Source: Tetraselmis striata
Lineage: Eukaryota; Chlorophyta; Chlorodendrophyceae; Chlorodendrales; Chlorodendraceae
Direction: 5' to 3'
Length of the DNA stretch: 64,000 nt
Assembly (NCBI GenBank): GCA_006384855.1
Contig: VCJN01001573.1
Coordinates: 21,509-85,508 of the forward strand
Both the position numbers and the translations under genes were made by a program. Below the pieces are notes generated by a model. The model was not told the DNA's origin, did no database searches, and saw nothing but the letters and a program-made list of their open reading frames with translations. Positions 54,230 to 64,000 of this stretch are shown here, piece after piece; position 1 is the first letter of the stretch, and every line of letters begins with the position of its first letter.

Positions 54230-55490
54230 GAACGATCTTACGCGCCGCTTGGTCGCGCGACGGCCGCTACTTGGCCGCCGGCGGGGAGCCTCAGAAACTG
54301 CACAGTGACGCATGGTTGGCCGCCACTTACAATATGCGCCGGATCGACGAGGATTTGACTTGCCTCTTGGCGCGCGAGGGTGGCTAGCGTCACACAGTGA
54401 CCCAAATATGCGCTGGGCTCTCGGGGAGCTCCTTCGACCTTGCGACTGTGCGAGACGGAGTGAGCACCGGCATTGTTGGCCCGCTGCACGAGGATGAGGG
54501 CGTGTCGACAAAACAAGCGGACGCCAAGAAACGGAGGGCCCTACTACTCCAAGAGGAAATCCTGTCGCGTGCCGGAAAGCCGATCATCCCAAGGCATGTG
54601 CCCTGCTGCAAATTGTCCATATACATACTGCAAGTTCGATCCCCTGCTCTCCGAGGCACCCGACTCTCTATCCAAAGAAGACGTCACCTCCTCTGTGACG
54701 CGCGCCCATCTAGCCGGGGACACGGGAACGCGGACTGCGTTTCTCTCAGGAGAAACCATTTATGTCGAGACTAAGCGCCCTGTTGGCAGGTATTCTCGAC
54801 CGACGATCACAATATCAGGATTGAAGCTTCCCGGGGCCCCGTTCGACCTGTCTCCCCGCCTGTCGTGGAGCCCGGATGAAAGGTACCTGAGAGTCATGGG
54901 CTCCGATCATCGTGCACTGCACTGGTTGCCGCCGTTTCTCACGGTTGTTTAAATTGGCGTCGACTGTGTTACTTCAAAGCGCACCTTTGCTGAGGCTGGC
55001 GCAGCCGCGTGGTGTCCGAAGGGGCATGGCCACATGGCAGTCATGTACACAAATAGTCTCATTAAGCTAGAACAAATGTATGGCGCAGACACCAGCCACA
55101 TGACGACTCTGAGGCTGCGCGAGACAACTCGGACAGACAGCAAACTCTTCACTGACTTCGTTGATTGGGTGCGCAACGTTGAAAAGCTGCCCACGACTCC
55201 TACCTCGCTGTACTGACTACAAAGGGCCTCCACGTGCTTCGCCACACATCAACCGGGCAAACCTTGAAACGAAAGCAGCAGATAGATGCAAAAGGCAACG
55301 TATTTTTCCACAAGAAGGCACGGGCGTTTGGGTATCCATTCCTATGCGGACATGGCGCTGGTACGACAGGGCTCGGCAATGTCCCTTACAAGGGCACCAG
55401 TCCACATCTCCACGGCATCACTACACCTGGGCTTGCCCTTACTCGCCAGCCCCATGTTTGCAGCTATCTATTCTCATCATAGATGATACA
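54230..55490 (+). pseudogene. Degenerate WD40-like protein segments
   Basis: Three stretches in different plus-strand frames carry the typical repeat core W-S-P-D-G-R-Y-L: AAWSRDGRYLAAGGEP (about 54247-54294), RLSWSPDERYLRVMGSD (about 54860-54910) and AAWCPKGHGHMAVMYTNS (about 55005-55060). A fourth stretch HDSYLAVLTTKGLHVLRHTS (about 55194-55253) fits a beta-propeller blade and continues to about 55480. Stops and frameshifts separate them, for example the TAA at 54949-54951 and a shift near 55185. I infer a decayed beta-propeller gene. An intact version with introns that I failed to place is the alternative. No specific family is recognised. Confidence 0.4.
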
Positions 55491-57260
55491 TGTGAGGGCG
55501 ACGTACGGTCACACTAACAGCATACACCTTATCATACCAATTCAGGGCGCGATCATGCTCCTTGGCATACATACAGGGCAATCTGTGAATATGCTGTTGG
55601 AACCCTGAAGCTATTTTCCCACAAGAAACGATTACTGTCCCATGTACAATACAAGCAATGCAATGCGAAGCGCGATGTTGCGATTATGGTGATGTAGAAT
55701 CCAAAATTGCCAAAGCCTTGACGCACTCCTAGAGTACGGCCAGCAGCAAGGGAGAGTCATACCTTTTCACATGGTGGGCATCAGGGGAGGCTTGATTGCC
55801 CGGGAAGGCCTCCAATTATTAAAACGGGACAGGAAACATCAGCCTACTCAATTGGCTGACGCTGGGTTGCAGCCAGGGCTGGTCATGCCCAGATTCCACC
55901 CTCTTCCTGCGCAAGCATGTTGCACTGCTGGCACACTTTCCCGCAGCTAAACTCCACCACGTCGCGAAAGATCCGCTGGCTCTGTTGCGGGTTGCAGAAG
56001 CGACTCCCGAACATCAGCACCTGGAGGCAGCGGCTCTGGGGCGCTTCCAAGGTGGCCTTCGGCGCCTCATCAAGGCATACGTCACGGTCTGGTTCCGAGC
56101 ACACCGGCCTCATCCGCGGAGCAGGCGGCCCGCCGACACACCGCCGCACTACCTGCAGAGCGCAAGGGCCGGACCATGCACATGTCCATCAGCCGGAAAG
56201 ATTTGGAAACATTAAATGATAGCCGGTTGTAAATCAGTATCGTTTAAAAGGGTGTATGTGGTTACTGAAATTTTCACAGCTGATTACAATGAAAAGGTAA
56301 CTGACGGCAAATCTAGGGTTTGTGGTTGTGTTCATATCCACAGTTAACAGTATCGCAGCTCTCTGCCAAAGGTGACAGTCGCAGGTGAGTTACCTCCGCA
56401 CATGCAGCATCTCCTACGACCGCGCCCACATTTTCGGCCGCCCGGGAGATGCAGGTATCAGGCGCCACGGGTTGAGGTCTGCGGGGCCCGGGGGGTGCTG
56501 GTGGGGGCAATGATGGGGCAGTCGGCCGCAGCCAGACCGGAGCTGGGGCAGTCGGCCGAAGCCAGACCGGAGCAGGGTTAGCTGGCCACGGCGAGGCTGG
56601 CGCAGGGGCTCTGCCCCACTGCTGCCCCAAGACGCTGCTCAAGGGACTCGGGCCAAAGCCTCCGCTGGTCGATGGGCGGGCCGACGTCGGCGGTGGGGCC
56701 GCACGGCCTCGTCCGCTGCAGTCTATGGATCCATTCGCCAGGCGGACGCAGCTCGCCTGCACGCCCGCCGAGTCGCGCACGTCGCACTTTCAGCCAGTTC
56801 AGTCGCGGTGCGAAAGAGAATTCACGAAAGCTTTCCATACGCCTGTTGCAGGGGAGTAGCCCCCCCCCCCCCCCCCCCCTCCACACCTTCTCCACAAAAC
56901 TCCTCCTGGAATCTGCGCTGAGCTCGATCAGTCGTAGGAAATCACCCAGTCAGGGAAGAGGGGGCCGAAGAGGGGGGCGCACGGTAGCAGACGGCAGTGT
57001 GTGCGCAAAGAGCAGCAGCAGAAAACGAACGGCGGAGGTCGTGCGACAACACACCATCGCCGCGGCGACGCTACTCGTATGACGACGCAGCCTCTAGCCA
57101 GCGGAACCCGGAGGCGGAGAGAGGACCGCAGCGGGGCGTCCCGATCAGCTGTGTTATGGACAGCTACGTGTGCATTCGTTGTTGCCCCTCAACGACTGTG
57201 GGGCACGGCGCCTGTGCCCACGAAGAGTTGAGAGAGCAGGTGAGACGACCGTGAGCGCCT
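55491..57260. other. Region without a recognised gene
   Basis: Includes a 30-bp tandem pair at about 56515-56576 (GGGGCAGTCGGCCG, CAGACCGGAGC), a C-run of about 20 (56860-56879) and several unassigned frames of 70-155 codons on both strands with no motif. Confidence 0.35.
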
Positions 57261-57599
57261 GTTTCAAATTCTGATAGCAAGTACTTGCCGCAGTATTCTT
57301 ATCCAACCGACAGCCGCTACCCGTACGATACCGGCGGCCACGAACAAGCGCGACGATTCGTGTTATTCAATGCATCATCGAACAGGCGCGGCGGCCACGC
57401 GTCGCTCGACTAGACGACGACTGTACTACTACAGGTCTGTTTTACAGTACAGTCGTACAGTACAGGTACCTATACTAGCAGTTTTTAATTATATGTGGTT
57501 TCCCTGTTAACCACTACAGTACTATAGTAGTTTGGGTTTCTTCTCCCCTTGATGACTATTTATTTAGCAGGCCCGATACAGCACCAACACGGTGCTCGT

Positions 57600-58744
57600 C
57601 GGAAGTCCACGTGGCGCGCCCGTACCGCTCGAGGAGCTGCATGGGCCCAGCAGCATCTGGGCAACTTCATCGTCCTCGGCAACTTCATCGGCCGGCGGAA
57701 GTTGCCGTATGCCCGTACGGCACCACCTCGCGCGTAGCTCCCGACGCAGCCATCCCGGGTAGCGCTGCTCGCATGCTGCTTCGTTGTGTGCCTATTAAAA
57801 GCACCAGGGGGCTTGTATGTCCCCATCTTCCTTTGTCGCAGCGCACCCACCATGGGATGGCGCGCAGCGACAGAGCTCGTGTCTCCGTGACATGCAAGCT
57901 CTTTGGTATTCAAGCCACTCAGAAGTGACGCCCCGCACCCACCCATGTCTCGTTGGTCGGGAAGCGGTCGGCGATCGACCAGAGGGCACCGTGCGCCGGC
58001 TACTCGAGCCGAAAATCAATGCCCCGCACGGACAACCATTTGATTGACTAGGGGTGGGGGACGCTCTTCACGCCTCACAACATCAGATTGAGCCCCACAT
58101 GCCACCGGCCTTCGGCTTGCCGGCCAAGAACACCAACATTTCCGGGCAGGAACGATCCATGCGCCGGTGGGACTTGAGGCTTCAACGCACTACTCCGTGC
58201 CACGACCGGGCTGAGTGCCCCTCGCAACCCTACGCACGCAGCTGCCTGGTCGGCGCCTCCCGACCACCGGTGCGTGCCGCCTCCGGCCCCCTACATATAC
58301 AGCTAGCGCCATCGTGCCACTACAACGCGCGGTTGGTCGGCCTCGTCAAGCCGCCGTTGCACCGTGTTCTCGGATTCTTTCCACTGTCGGGGCTCGGAGA
58401 TGTCAGCGATATCATTACGCCGCTATTATTGCACCCTATGCTCCGGTTGCTTCCGCGGCTTGGGCATGCAGCCGGTCAACGACATGATCGGGCCGCCGTT
58501 GTACCGTCCAGCATCATGTGCCCCTGGTCGCTTCCGCGGCCCGCCGGGCAAGCAGCTCGTCGGCGTCAACGGGTCGCCACTGCTCCACGTTCCACGGTCA
58601 CTTCCGTTGTCTGAGCACGCAGATAGCCGCCCTCAAGCCGCTACTACACATTGTGCCCCTGGTCGCTTATTCCGCGGTCGTCCAGGCATGCAGCTGGTCT
58701 CAACGGGCCGCCGCTACACCGCGCTGCATTGCCCTATGCGCTTT
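57600..58744. other. Degenerate repeats next to the DIRS-like relic
   Basis: CCCCTGGTCGCTT...CCGCGG-like blocks recur near 58440, 58521 and 58661, with GGGCCGCCG or GGGTCGCCA following. They are imperfect tandem units of roughly 100-140 bases. No ORF is convincing. The block directly adjoins the DIRS-like copy and may be part of it. Confidence 0.35.
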
Positions 58745-59480
58745 GTGTGAATAATGGACGCGCGCCGCTTGCGACGCGCTAACAACTACCCGCAAACGAG
58801 ATGATTAGGGCTCGCGCCCAACGCGAGAAGAGGATGAAGCCGCAGCGCCTCCCCGCTCAGCGGAAGAAGGTCCAAGCCCTTCGACCCGTGTCGACCAACA
58901 ATAATGGCTGCCTCCCCCCGTGTGGGCATGGCTCGATCCGTACTTGCCCCTAATACTCGGCGTAGGTGCCAAGATGCGCTCCGCTTGGGGTGGCATGCCG
59001 GCGCATGCGTGTCGTCTAGTACAGATTCGAGTACACAGTGACACTACACTGCCATTGGCAAAGCCGTCGCCACTAACACATGGCTACTCATCCTAGGCCG
59101 CGGCACATATCGCTATGCTCGCCCCCCTCGCGACATCCATCGCGCCGATTCGTGCACCCCCGAATCCCACTTTATGAGACATCGTGTCCGTCGTAATCTC
59201 GCCGATTGGCAAGCCGCTTTGTGCGAATCGCCGTGCTTTCAATTGGGTCTCTAGAGGTGTACACGTTCCGTTTTTGGACGGGCTTGCCCCTGCATTCGTC
59301 AATCACGGGGTGTAGTCAATGGAGGATGCTACTCCGGCCCAAGTAAAGTTTATGGACGCCGAATTGGCTCACTTCTTGGCCGTTGGGGCTTAGGAGCGAG
59401 GCTACTGCGCAAAATGGATATCCCGGCTGCTCTTGGTTCTTAAGCTTGGAACAAACAAATGGCGGCTCATTTCGAGTCAA
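58745..59480 (+). pseudogene. Decayed inverted copy of the DIRS-like element
   Basis: The reverse complement of 19400-20090 matches this stretch. Translation gives RDIHRADSCTPESHFMRHRV-like and YCAKWISRLLLVLKLGTNKW segments (the latter near 59405-59465), parallel to the minus-strand ORF at 19026-19937, but with several stops, so it is inactive. 58745-58810 mirrors 20025-20090. Confidence 0.65.
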
Positions 59481-59581
59481 GTTTTGCTAGTAACACGCAC
59501 GCACTTCGTTTACGACTGCGAGCGTGCGTGGGAAGTCGGCAAATGTGCCGACCGGACGAAGGCGGCAAAAATCTTGGTTTG

Positions 59582-59684
59582 TAGAAGGGTTTTGGGCCGA
59601 GGCCGTACATGAACTCGGCGCATGGATAGAGTAGAAGGGTTTTGGGCCGAGGCCGTACATGACAAGGCGCATGGATAGAGTAGA
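59582..59684 (+). repeat. Tandem repeat of about 52 bp, two copies
   Basis: Both copies read TAGAAGGGTTTTGGGCCGAG then GCCGTACATGA and end GGCGCATGGATAGAG. Confidence 0.85.
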
Positions 59685-59799
59685 CACGGGCGGGAGAATG
59701 ATCTTGTCGTGATGCTGATGTTGTCGCCGGCAACCGTCGTTGGAGCAACAAAATTTCTAGTCCAGACGCGTTGCGAAATCAATGTTGCGTGGCCTGACG

Positions 59800-60060
59800 A
59801 TGCCAAGTAGAAGTTATTGCGCGCCGTGGTGGCGCGCGACAGGAACCGGAGGTGCATGTCAGCATGAGCGGGCCGGCTGGCAACGAGTGCTAACCAAAGT
59901 GGCACAGGTAGGACGAGTACGGGTTGCGCACGCGAGCGCGCGAGCGTGCCGCGTACAACCATGTGAAGTACGGTACGCTGCACGCGACGCGACGATACCT
60001 CTGCACCCGTATGGACGGTGTTCATTACGAACGGTGGACACGTGACACCGCGCGGCGACG
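59800..60060 (-). repeat. Inverted partner of 44190-44440
   Basis: Decayed copy of the same element in the opposite direction, seen both at DNA level (GCGTACAACCA versus TGGTTGTACGC) and as MVVRGTLA/LVVRGTLV. Confidence 0.5.
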
Positions 60061-60109
60061 GCATTGCGCGGCCGCTGTATTAATCACCAGCGGCGGTCAC
60101 CGTGCTGTT

Positions 60110-62349
60110 TCGCACGAGGAGTGGCACTGGAAAGGCATAACGCATTGGGGCACGGGAATACGGGACCCATTGCGGTCGTCGTGCTATACCGGGCTTGATG
60201 TGTATCGGATCTGATTGCCGGCGATGTCCTAAAGGACTCGCCGACAGAGTGGCATCTTGTGGCCTCCCCAAGATGTCGCAGAGTGGCAAAAGGGGGCCAA
60301 TCCCCCCACTTCAATAAAGGTAAAAATGTGGCCAGAATGACCCTACTCCCCTGTGCTACCCTGGGGATGGTAAGGATGTGATTGACAACTAATTTACCGA
60401 TTCTAAGCCCATCGCCAAAGTTCTCACCACCAAGGAATCGATCAGAGGTGGGGCACGTGCTAGTATATCTCCACTGGCATTCAAGCGTAGATTATCTGCC
60501 CAGCGCCCGCTGAGGTCGGTTGCGGCACCCAACTTAACTAGCTGAAAGAAATCACAAAAAAATCTTCTGTGACTCGTAATCTAAAATCACGTAGCGCAAC
60601 GTGAACTCGCCTTGAAATTTGCCCGGCATCTCCCAGCCGCACCGCACCGTCTACGCTCTCCATCAATTTGCGAAGGCACCGACCTCGACAGCAAAGAGGG
60701 TGATGAAGTACTTCTCCCACGTCGCGTCGGCGCTCCTCGCCCGAAGTCCCTCCAACATGCCGATGCGTATCGAGTTCTTTAGCGACCCTGCAGATCGCCA
60801 TCACAAGGAAGACTGCGCCACCCCCCTCCCCGGCGTTGAACGCTGCGGTACGCCACGCTGCGCGCCACCTTGATGAGTAGGCATATAGTCGCGGGTGCGG
60901 CCGCTGTCGCGGATGGGCCTGGTGTAACAGAGGAATGAGCCAGTGCAGTCACATATATTATTTGTTAATTAGTCGGGAATCTGCTATACTCACCTGCCGG
61001 GGGTGGAGGGGTATTGTTCGTCATGTTGGGCCGCTGCCGGAATCCCTGCACCCTGAGTCTCGAGTGGTCCGTCATCGGGTTCCTCCTCCGAGTAATCTTT
61101 GCCGCATGGCTCCCCCCCATGAAGGCTGGCAACATCTGGCAGGTCGCCGTGAGCGGGGAGGCGGGACTCGTCGTCCTCTACTAGTGCGGGCGCCTCGAAT
61201 AAGTCGTGCGGCGGCGGCTGGACCACTCGGCGCATGCTGCTGCGCTAGTACTCATAGCCACGGCCGCCATATCGTCATTCACCCGCATCTTGCCACCAGT
61301 CCATGCCCCCCCCCCCCCCCCCCCATCCCCCCCCGGGCTGTCTTGGATGTCCTCTTTCCATGTGACAAGTTATGATGCGTACCACTACCGGCGGCCTTGG
61401 CCTTCGTCGCGGCCGCCGCCTCCTTGCGAGCGGCGGCCCTCTCGGCCGCCTCGGCTGCCAGGCGATGCGTGACTTCCGTTGGGCTACGCTCCACGCATAT
61501 GCGCGAGGATTTTAGGCTTCTGAATGTTGACATGATGGTGGCGTGTGGGTGCTGTGGTGTGTGCGGGGGTGGCAGCCGGGAGGTTGGAGTTGTGAAACAT
61601 GTGCGGGTGATCAGCAACGGCTTCGGTCCGCAGAGATAAACTACAGCCACCTCCGCCTTTTCGGAAGGCTCTGTGCCTGTTTGGAGGTACTACTATGAGT
61701 CTACTAGTCTATGAGTCTACGAGTCGCTAATTTCCTATGAGTCTGGGGCTGACCGACGACCGCCATGATCTCTTGCAGCAGCAGCCCAGGAGTCATATGC
61801 GGCTCACGCGGCAGTAGGAGGCGGCCCTCAGAGCTTCCGGCGCCAAAGAACTAGATGCCCTGATGCGACAACACATGTGTACTCATGTGATTCACCTGCA
61901 CCCCCCCCCCCCCCCCCCCCCCCCTCGCGGCCACTACGAGCTTTGACCGGTTACACGCCCCCCCCCCCCCCCCCCCCCCCCCCAAGACTGCAAAAAGGTT
62001 TACCGGAACATACTCACGCCTACATGGTTTTAATGATTTTAAGCCCCGAGGAACCGCTATGCGAGCGCATCGCTGCGTGCCAGCATGCAGTAAAAACCAC
62101 ACACACTCCACTAATAACTACACTACAGCTGAGCGTGAATGGCATTGGTTGCAGCGCAGCCTCCAAAATGTCGTACAAAAGCATCGTTTTACGCCATGCG
62201 CGTTTTCTGCTCACAGTGGGTAAATGTTGTTTTCTGTGACCAGAAAATGGCATAATACGATTGCATGCGTTTCGGCTTTTTGGGGCTGCGCATGCTCCCA
62301 AGCTTCGCGCACGGAAAGTACAATAGATGATGAATAAATTGTGTAAGTA
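60110..62349. other. Region without a secure gene; possible minus-strand exons
   Basis: On the minus strand three stretches look partly coding: 61533-61389 (MSTFRSLKSSRICVERSPTE, then alanine/lysine-rich, donor GTAGTG), about 61235-60990 (QPPPHDLFEAPALVEDDESR, donor GTGAGT) and about 60790-60540 (SIRIGMLEGLRARSADATW; QGEFTLRYVILDYESQK). I could not make the phases agree, so no gene is called. C-runs lie at about 61307-61324, 61902-61924 and 61960-61983. Confidence 0.25.
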
Positions 62350-62748
62350 TTGTGCCAGTTGGATGATGGTGTGGCATCACACCCTTGCATACGCCACTAT
62401 CCCTACGTTTTTCGCAGCGTTCGAAAGGGATTGGAAATGCGATCCGTTGGTAGCATAGCACGCGGCGCGCTATATGGCCCAAGCTTCACCATGCGAGTAG
62501 CCCATATCAAAGCCCTTTTGGTGCGCCACTGCCAGGACGCAGCGCGGGAGGTGTGCATGAAAGATAGGCATTGTGCCAAAACACTCAGTATTGCCAAGTC
62601 GCAGCAACTTTCAAGCATCACCATCAAAAAGTTGTCTAGAAACATGGGGAAACTCCATAAGGCAAAGTTGTTGGTCCACGTTAGAGCATTTATGGACTTC
62701 AGTCTGAGACACAATGGGCTGCATCTAGGCGCCCGTGACGCGGCCTAA
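62350..62748 (+). CDS. Hypothetical ORF, 132 residues
   Basis: The translation starts MCQLDDGVASHPCIRHYPYV and contains a basic helical part (AKSQQLSSITIKKLSRNMGK). No family is recognised, and there is no homologous copy in the window. It could be a relic. Its composition is less GC-rich than the two host genes. Confidence 0.25.
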   Translation: MCQLDDGVASHPCIRHYPYVFRSVRKGLEMRSVGSIARGALYGPSFTMRVAHIKALLVRHCQDAAREVCMKDRHCAKTLSIAKSQQLSSITIKKLSRNMGKLHKAKLLVHVRAFMDFSLRHNGLHLGARDAA

Positions 62749-64000
62749 CACTGGGCCCCTATGTCTGAAAGCACGTTTTTGGGCCCGTAGACCCCTTAAA
62801 CGTCAGCCAATCGCAAACCTGAGCGCATAAATCCGGGCAACATAAGTCCCCTGAGAGCGCTTTTGCTATGGCTTCTCTAACGCGACCTCGTATGCCTCAA
62901 TCCGACGCCGTTTCGCAAAGATATGCCCCTTGGCACGCCTCCCAAAACTGCGATTGCAGCACAACATTCCCGACATTGACAGAGCTCGGATTCGTCTACC
63001 CTCTCGCGTAGAGACTCGTTTTTACTCCATAAAAAGCAGGGAGTGGTCGCATGACACCACTATGTCGACGAATTTCGAAGAAAATGTACCAATACTTAAC
63101 GTTAGAGCGGCAAAAACGTTATTTCTATGCTCCGAAACCGCTTACAGTACTGAGATTGGGGCACTGTTGCAACGCGTCTGCCACTTTGTCTGCGACTTCT
63201 CTGCGCCAAAGTAAGCGATATTTCCCGATTAGCGACGATACACCCAGCTACGATTGAGCATACTTGCTGTTGGTCCAATGGCATATAGTAATATTGCCAG
63301 ATACCATCACAACATTGAATTCCGGCGTGTCGTATGACTTTGGGAGGGGGCACGACTTTTGTGGGCAGGTGTGTAATACATAATGCCGGTCCCTGAGTAC
63401 AAACATTCATTTAGCGCCCGTATACGTCATCGTAGTATTCCGCAGTACCCGTACGGGTACCTGCTAGGTACCGCCAAATTAGGTATTAGTGGAAACTACG
63501 CCCGTACTGCTTTTAATAAAACAATGAATAGAGCCCCCGGGATAGGATTGGCAGCGGTGAAACCCTTGCAGCGTGGATCTCTTTGATGGCCAGGCAGCGA
63601 TCCAGTTACGCAAGCCCTGGGTAGGCGACGCTCCGTTATTTATGGTCGAGCAAATTGCAGGAAGCATTCAGAAAGACAAATTGAAGGCCAGTGACGGGAC
63701 TTCCAACACTGTTGGATTCACCGTCACTGCCCTCAAAAGACCCGGCACTGACCACAAAAGGTCTGCCCTCACCCGCATTGTAAGCGGCAGAAACAGTTAG
63801 CGGTGAAAACTCGCGGTATGTACGCGGTTAAGTGCAGGAATATTACACTCCCCTGCCGTGCAGCTTAACATCATCATGTCGCTCTTACCGGAATCATACT
63901 CTTCCTGGTAAAGCCAGTAGGTGCTAAACGTGTTTGAAGCAGTAAAATTGATGCAGGCAAAGAGCATGGAGATGCGCCCGCCGCGTGGCGATGAGCGGCG
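62749..64000. other. Terminal region with a family C repeat
   Basis: 63535-63572 is family C copy 3 (CCCCCGGGATAGGATTGGCA, then GAAACCCTTGCAGCG). The rest contains short unassigned frames only. Confidence 0.4.

Noticed and set aside
60538..61533. Three-exon gene on the minus strand
   Set aside because: Donors look plausible, but phases could not be reconciled and no family was recognised. Kept only as a region note.
1..64000. CRISPR arrays, rRNA genes, bacterial operons
   Set aside because: No regularly spaced short direct repeats with unique spacers, no rRNA-like conserved stretches, and the spliced genes exclude a prokaryotic source.

Overview
The window looks like nuclear DNA of a green alga, most likely a chlorophyte. 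The two convincing host genes are GC-rich and intron-containing. One encodes a plant-like inositol-3-phosphate synthase, and both have a TGTAA motif (the usual chlorophyte poly(A) signal) roughly 100-150 bases past the stop codon. The surrounding DNA is crowded with LTR and DIRS-like retroelements, short dispersed repeats and homopolymer runs. There is no bacterial-style operon, rRNA, intact tRNA or CRISPR array.

Layout: 1-4411 (minus) is an open Ty1/copia Gag-Pol reading frame that runs off the left edge. 4412-6596 is repeat-rich DNA. 6597-8342 (plus) is the two-exon INO1 gene. 8343-10028 is intergenic. 10034-11533 is a small element with about 272-bp TG...CA terminal repeats and a 5-bp target duplication (TRIM-like). 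About 11610-18773 (minus) is a Ty3/gypsy chromovirus-type element with LTRs, gag, an extra ORF, pol and integrase. 19026-20100 (minus) is a DIRS-like reverse transcriptase fragment.

20970-37661 (plus) is one long multi-exon gene. I could chain about 23 exons with consistent phases into roughly 1317 residues. They encode an SF2 helicase-like motor with a C-terminal W2 (eIF5C/eIF2B-epsilon type) domain. A 5.9-kb intron full of repeats (30294-36205) separates the exon ending just before helicase motif VI from the exon that carries it.

37662-64000 is mostly transposon debris. It includes tandem and dispersed repeats, an ORF with a possible PD-(D/E)XK-like signature (45277-46089), a broken multi-exon DNA methyltransferase of permuted (beta) order (about 48040-49970), degenerate WD40-like segments (about 54230-55490), and a second, decayed inverted copy of the DIRS-like element (58745-59480).

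The most interesting items are the helicase-W2 fusion with its 43-nt microexon completing Walker A, the methyltransferase pseudogene, the Dam-like 'HPPW' ORF and recoding-like junctions in the gypsy element, the complete TRIM, and a long hairpin at 33864-34054. All translations and exon joins were done by eye. Splice sites are inferred from GT/GC-AG signals plus phase and coding continuity, not from transcripts.
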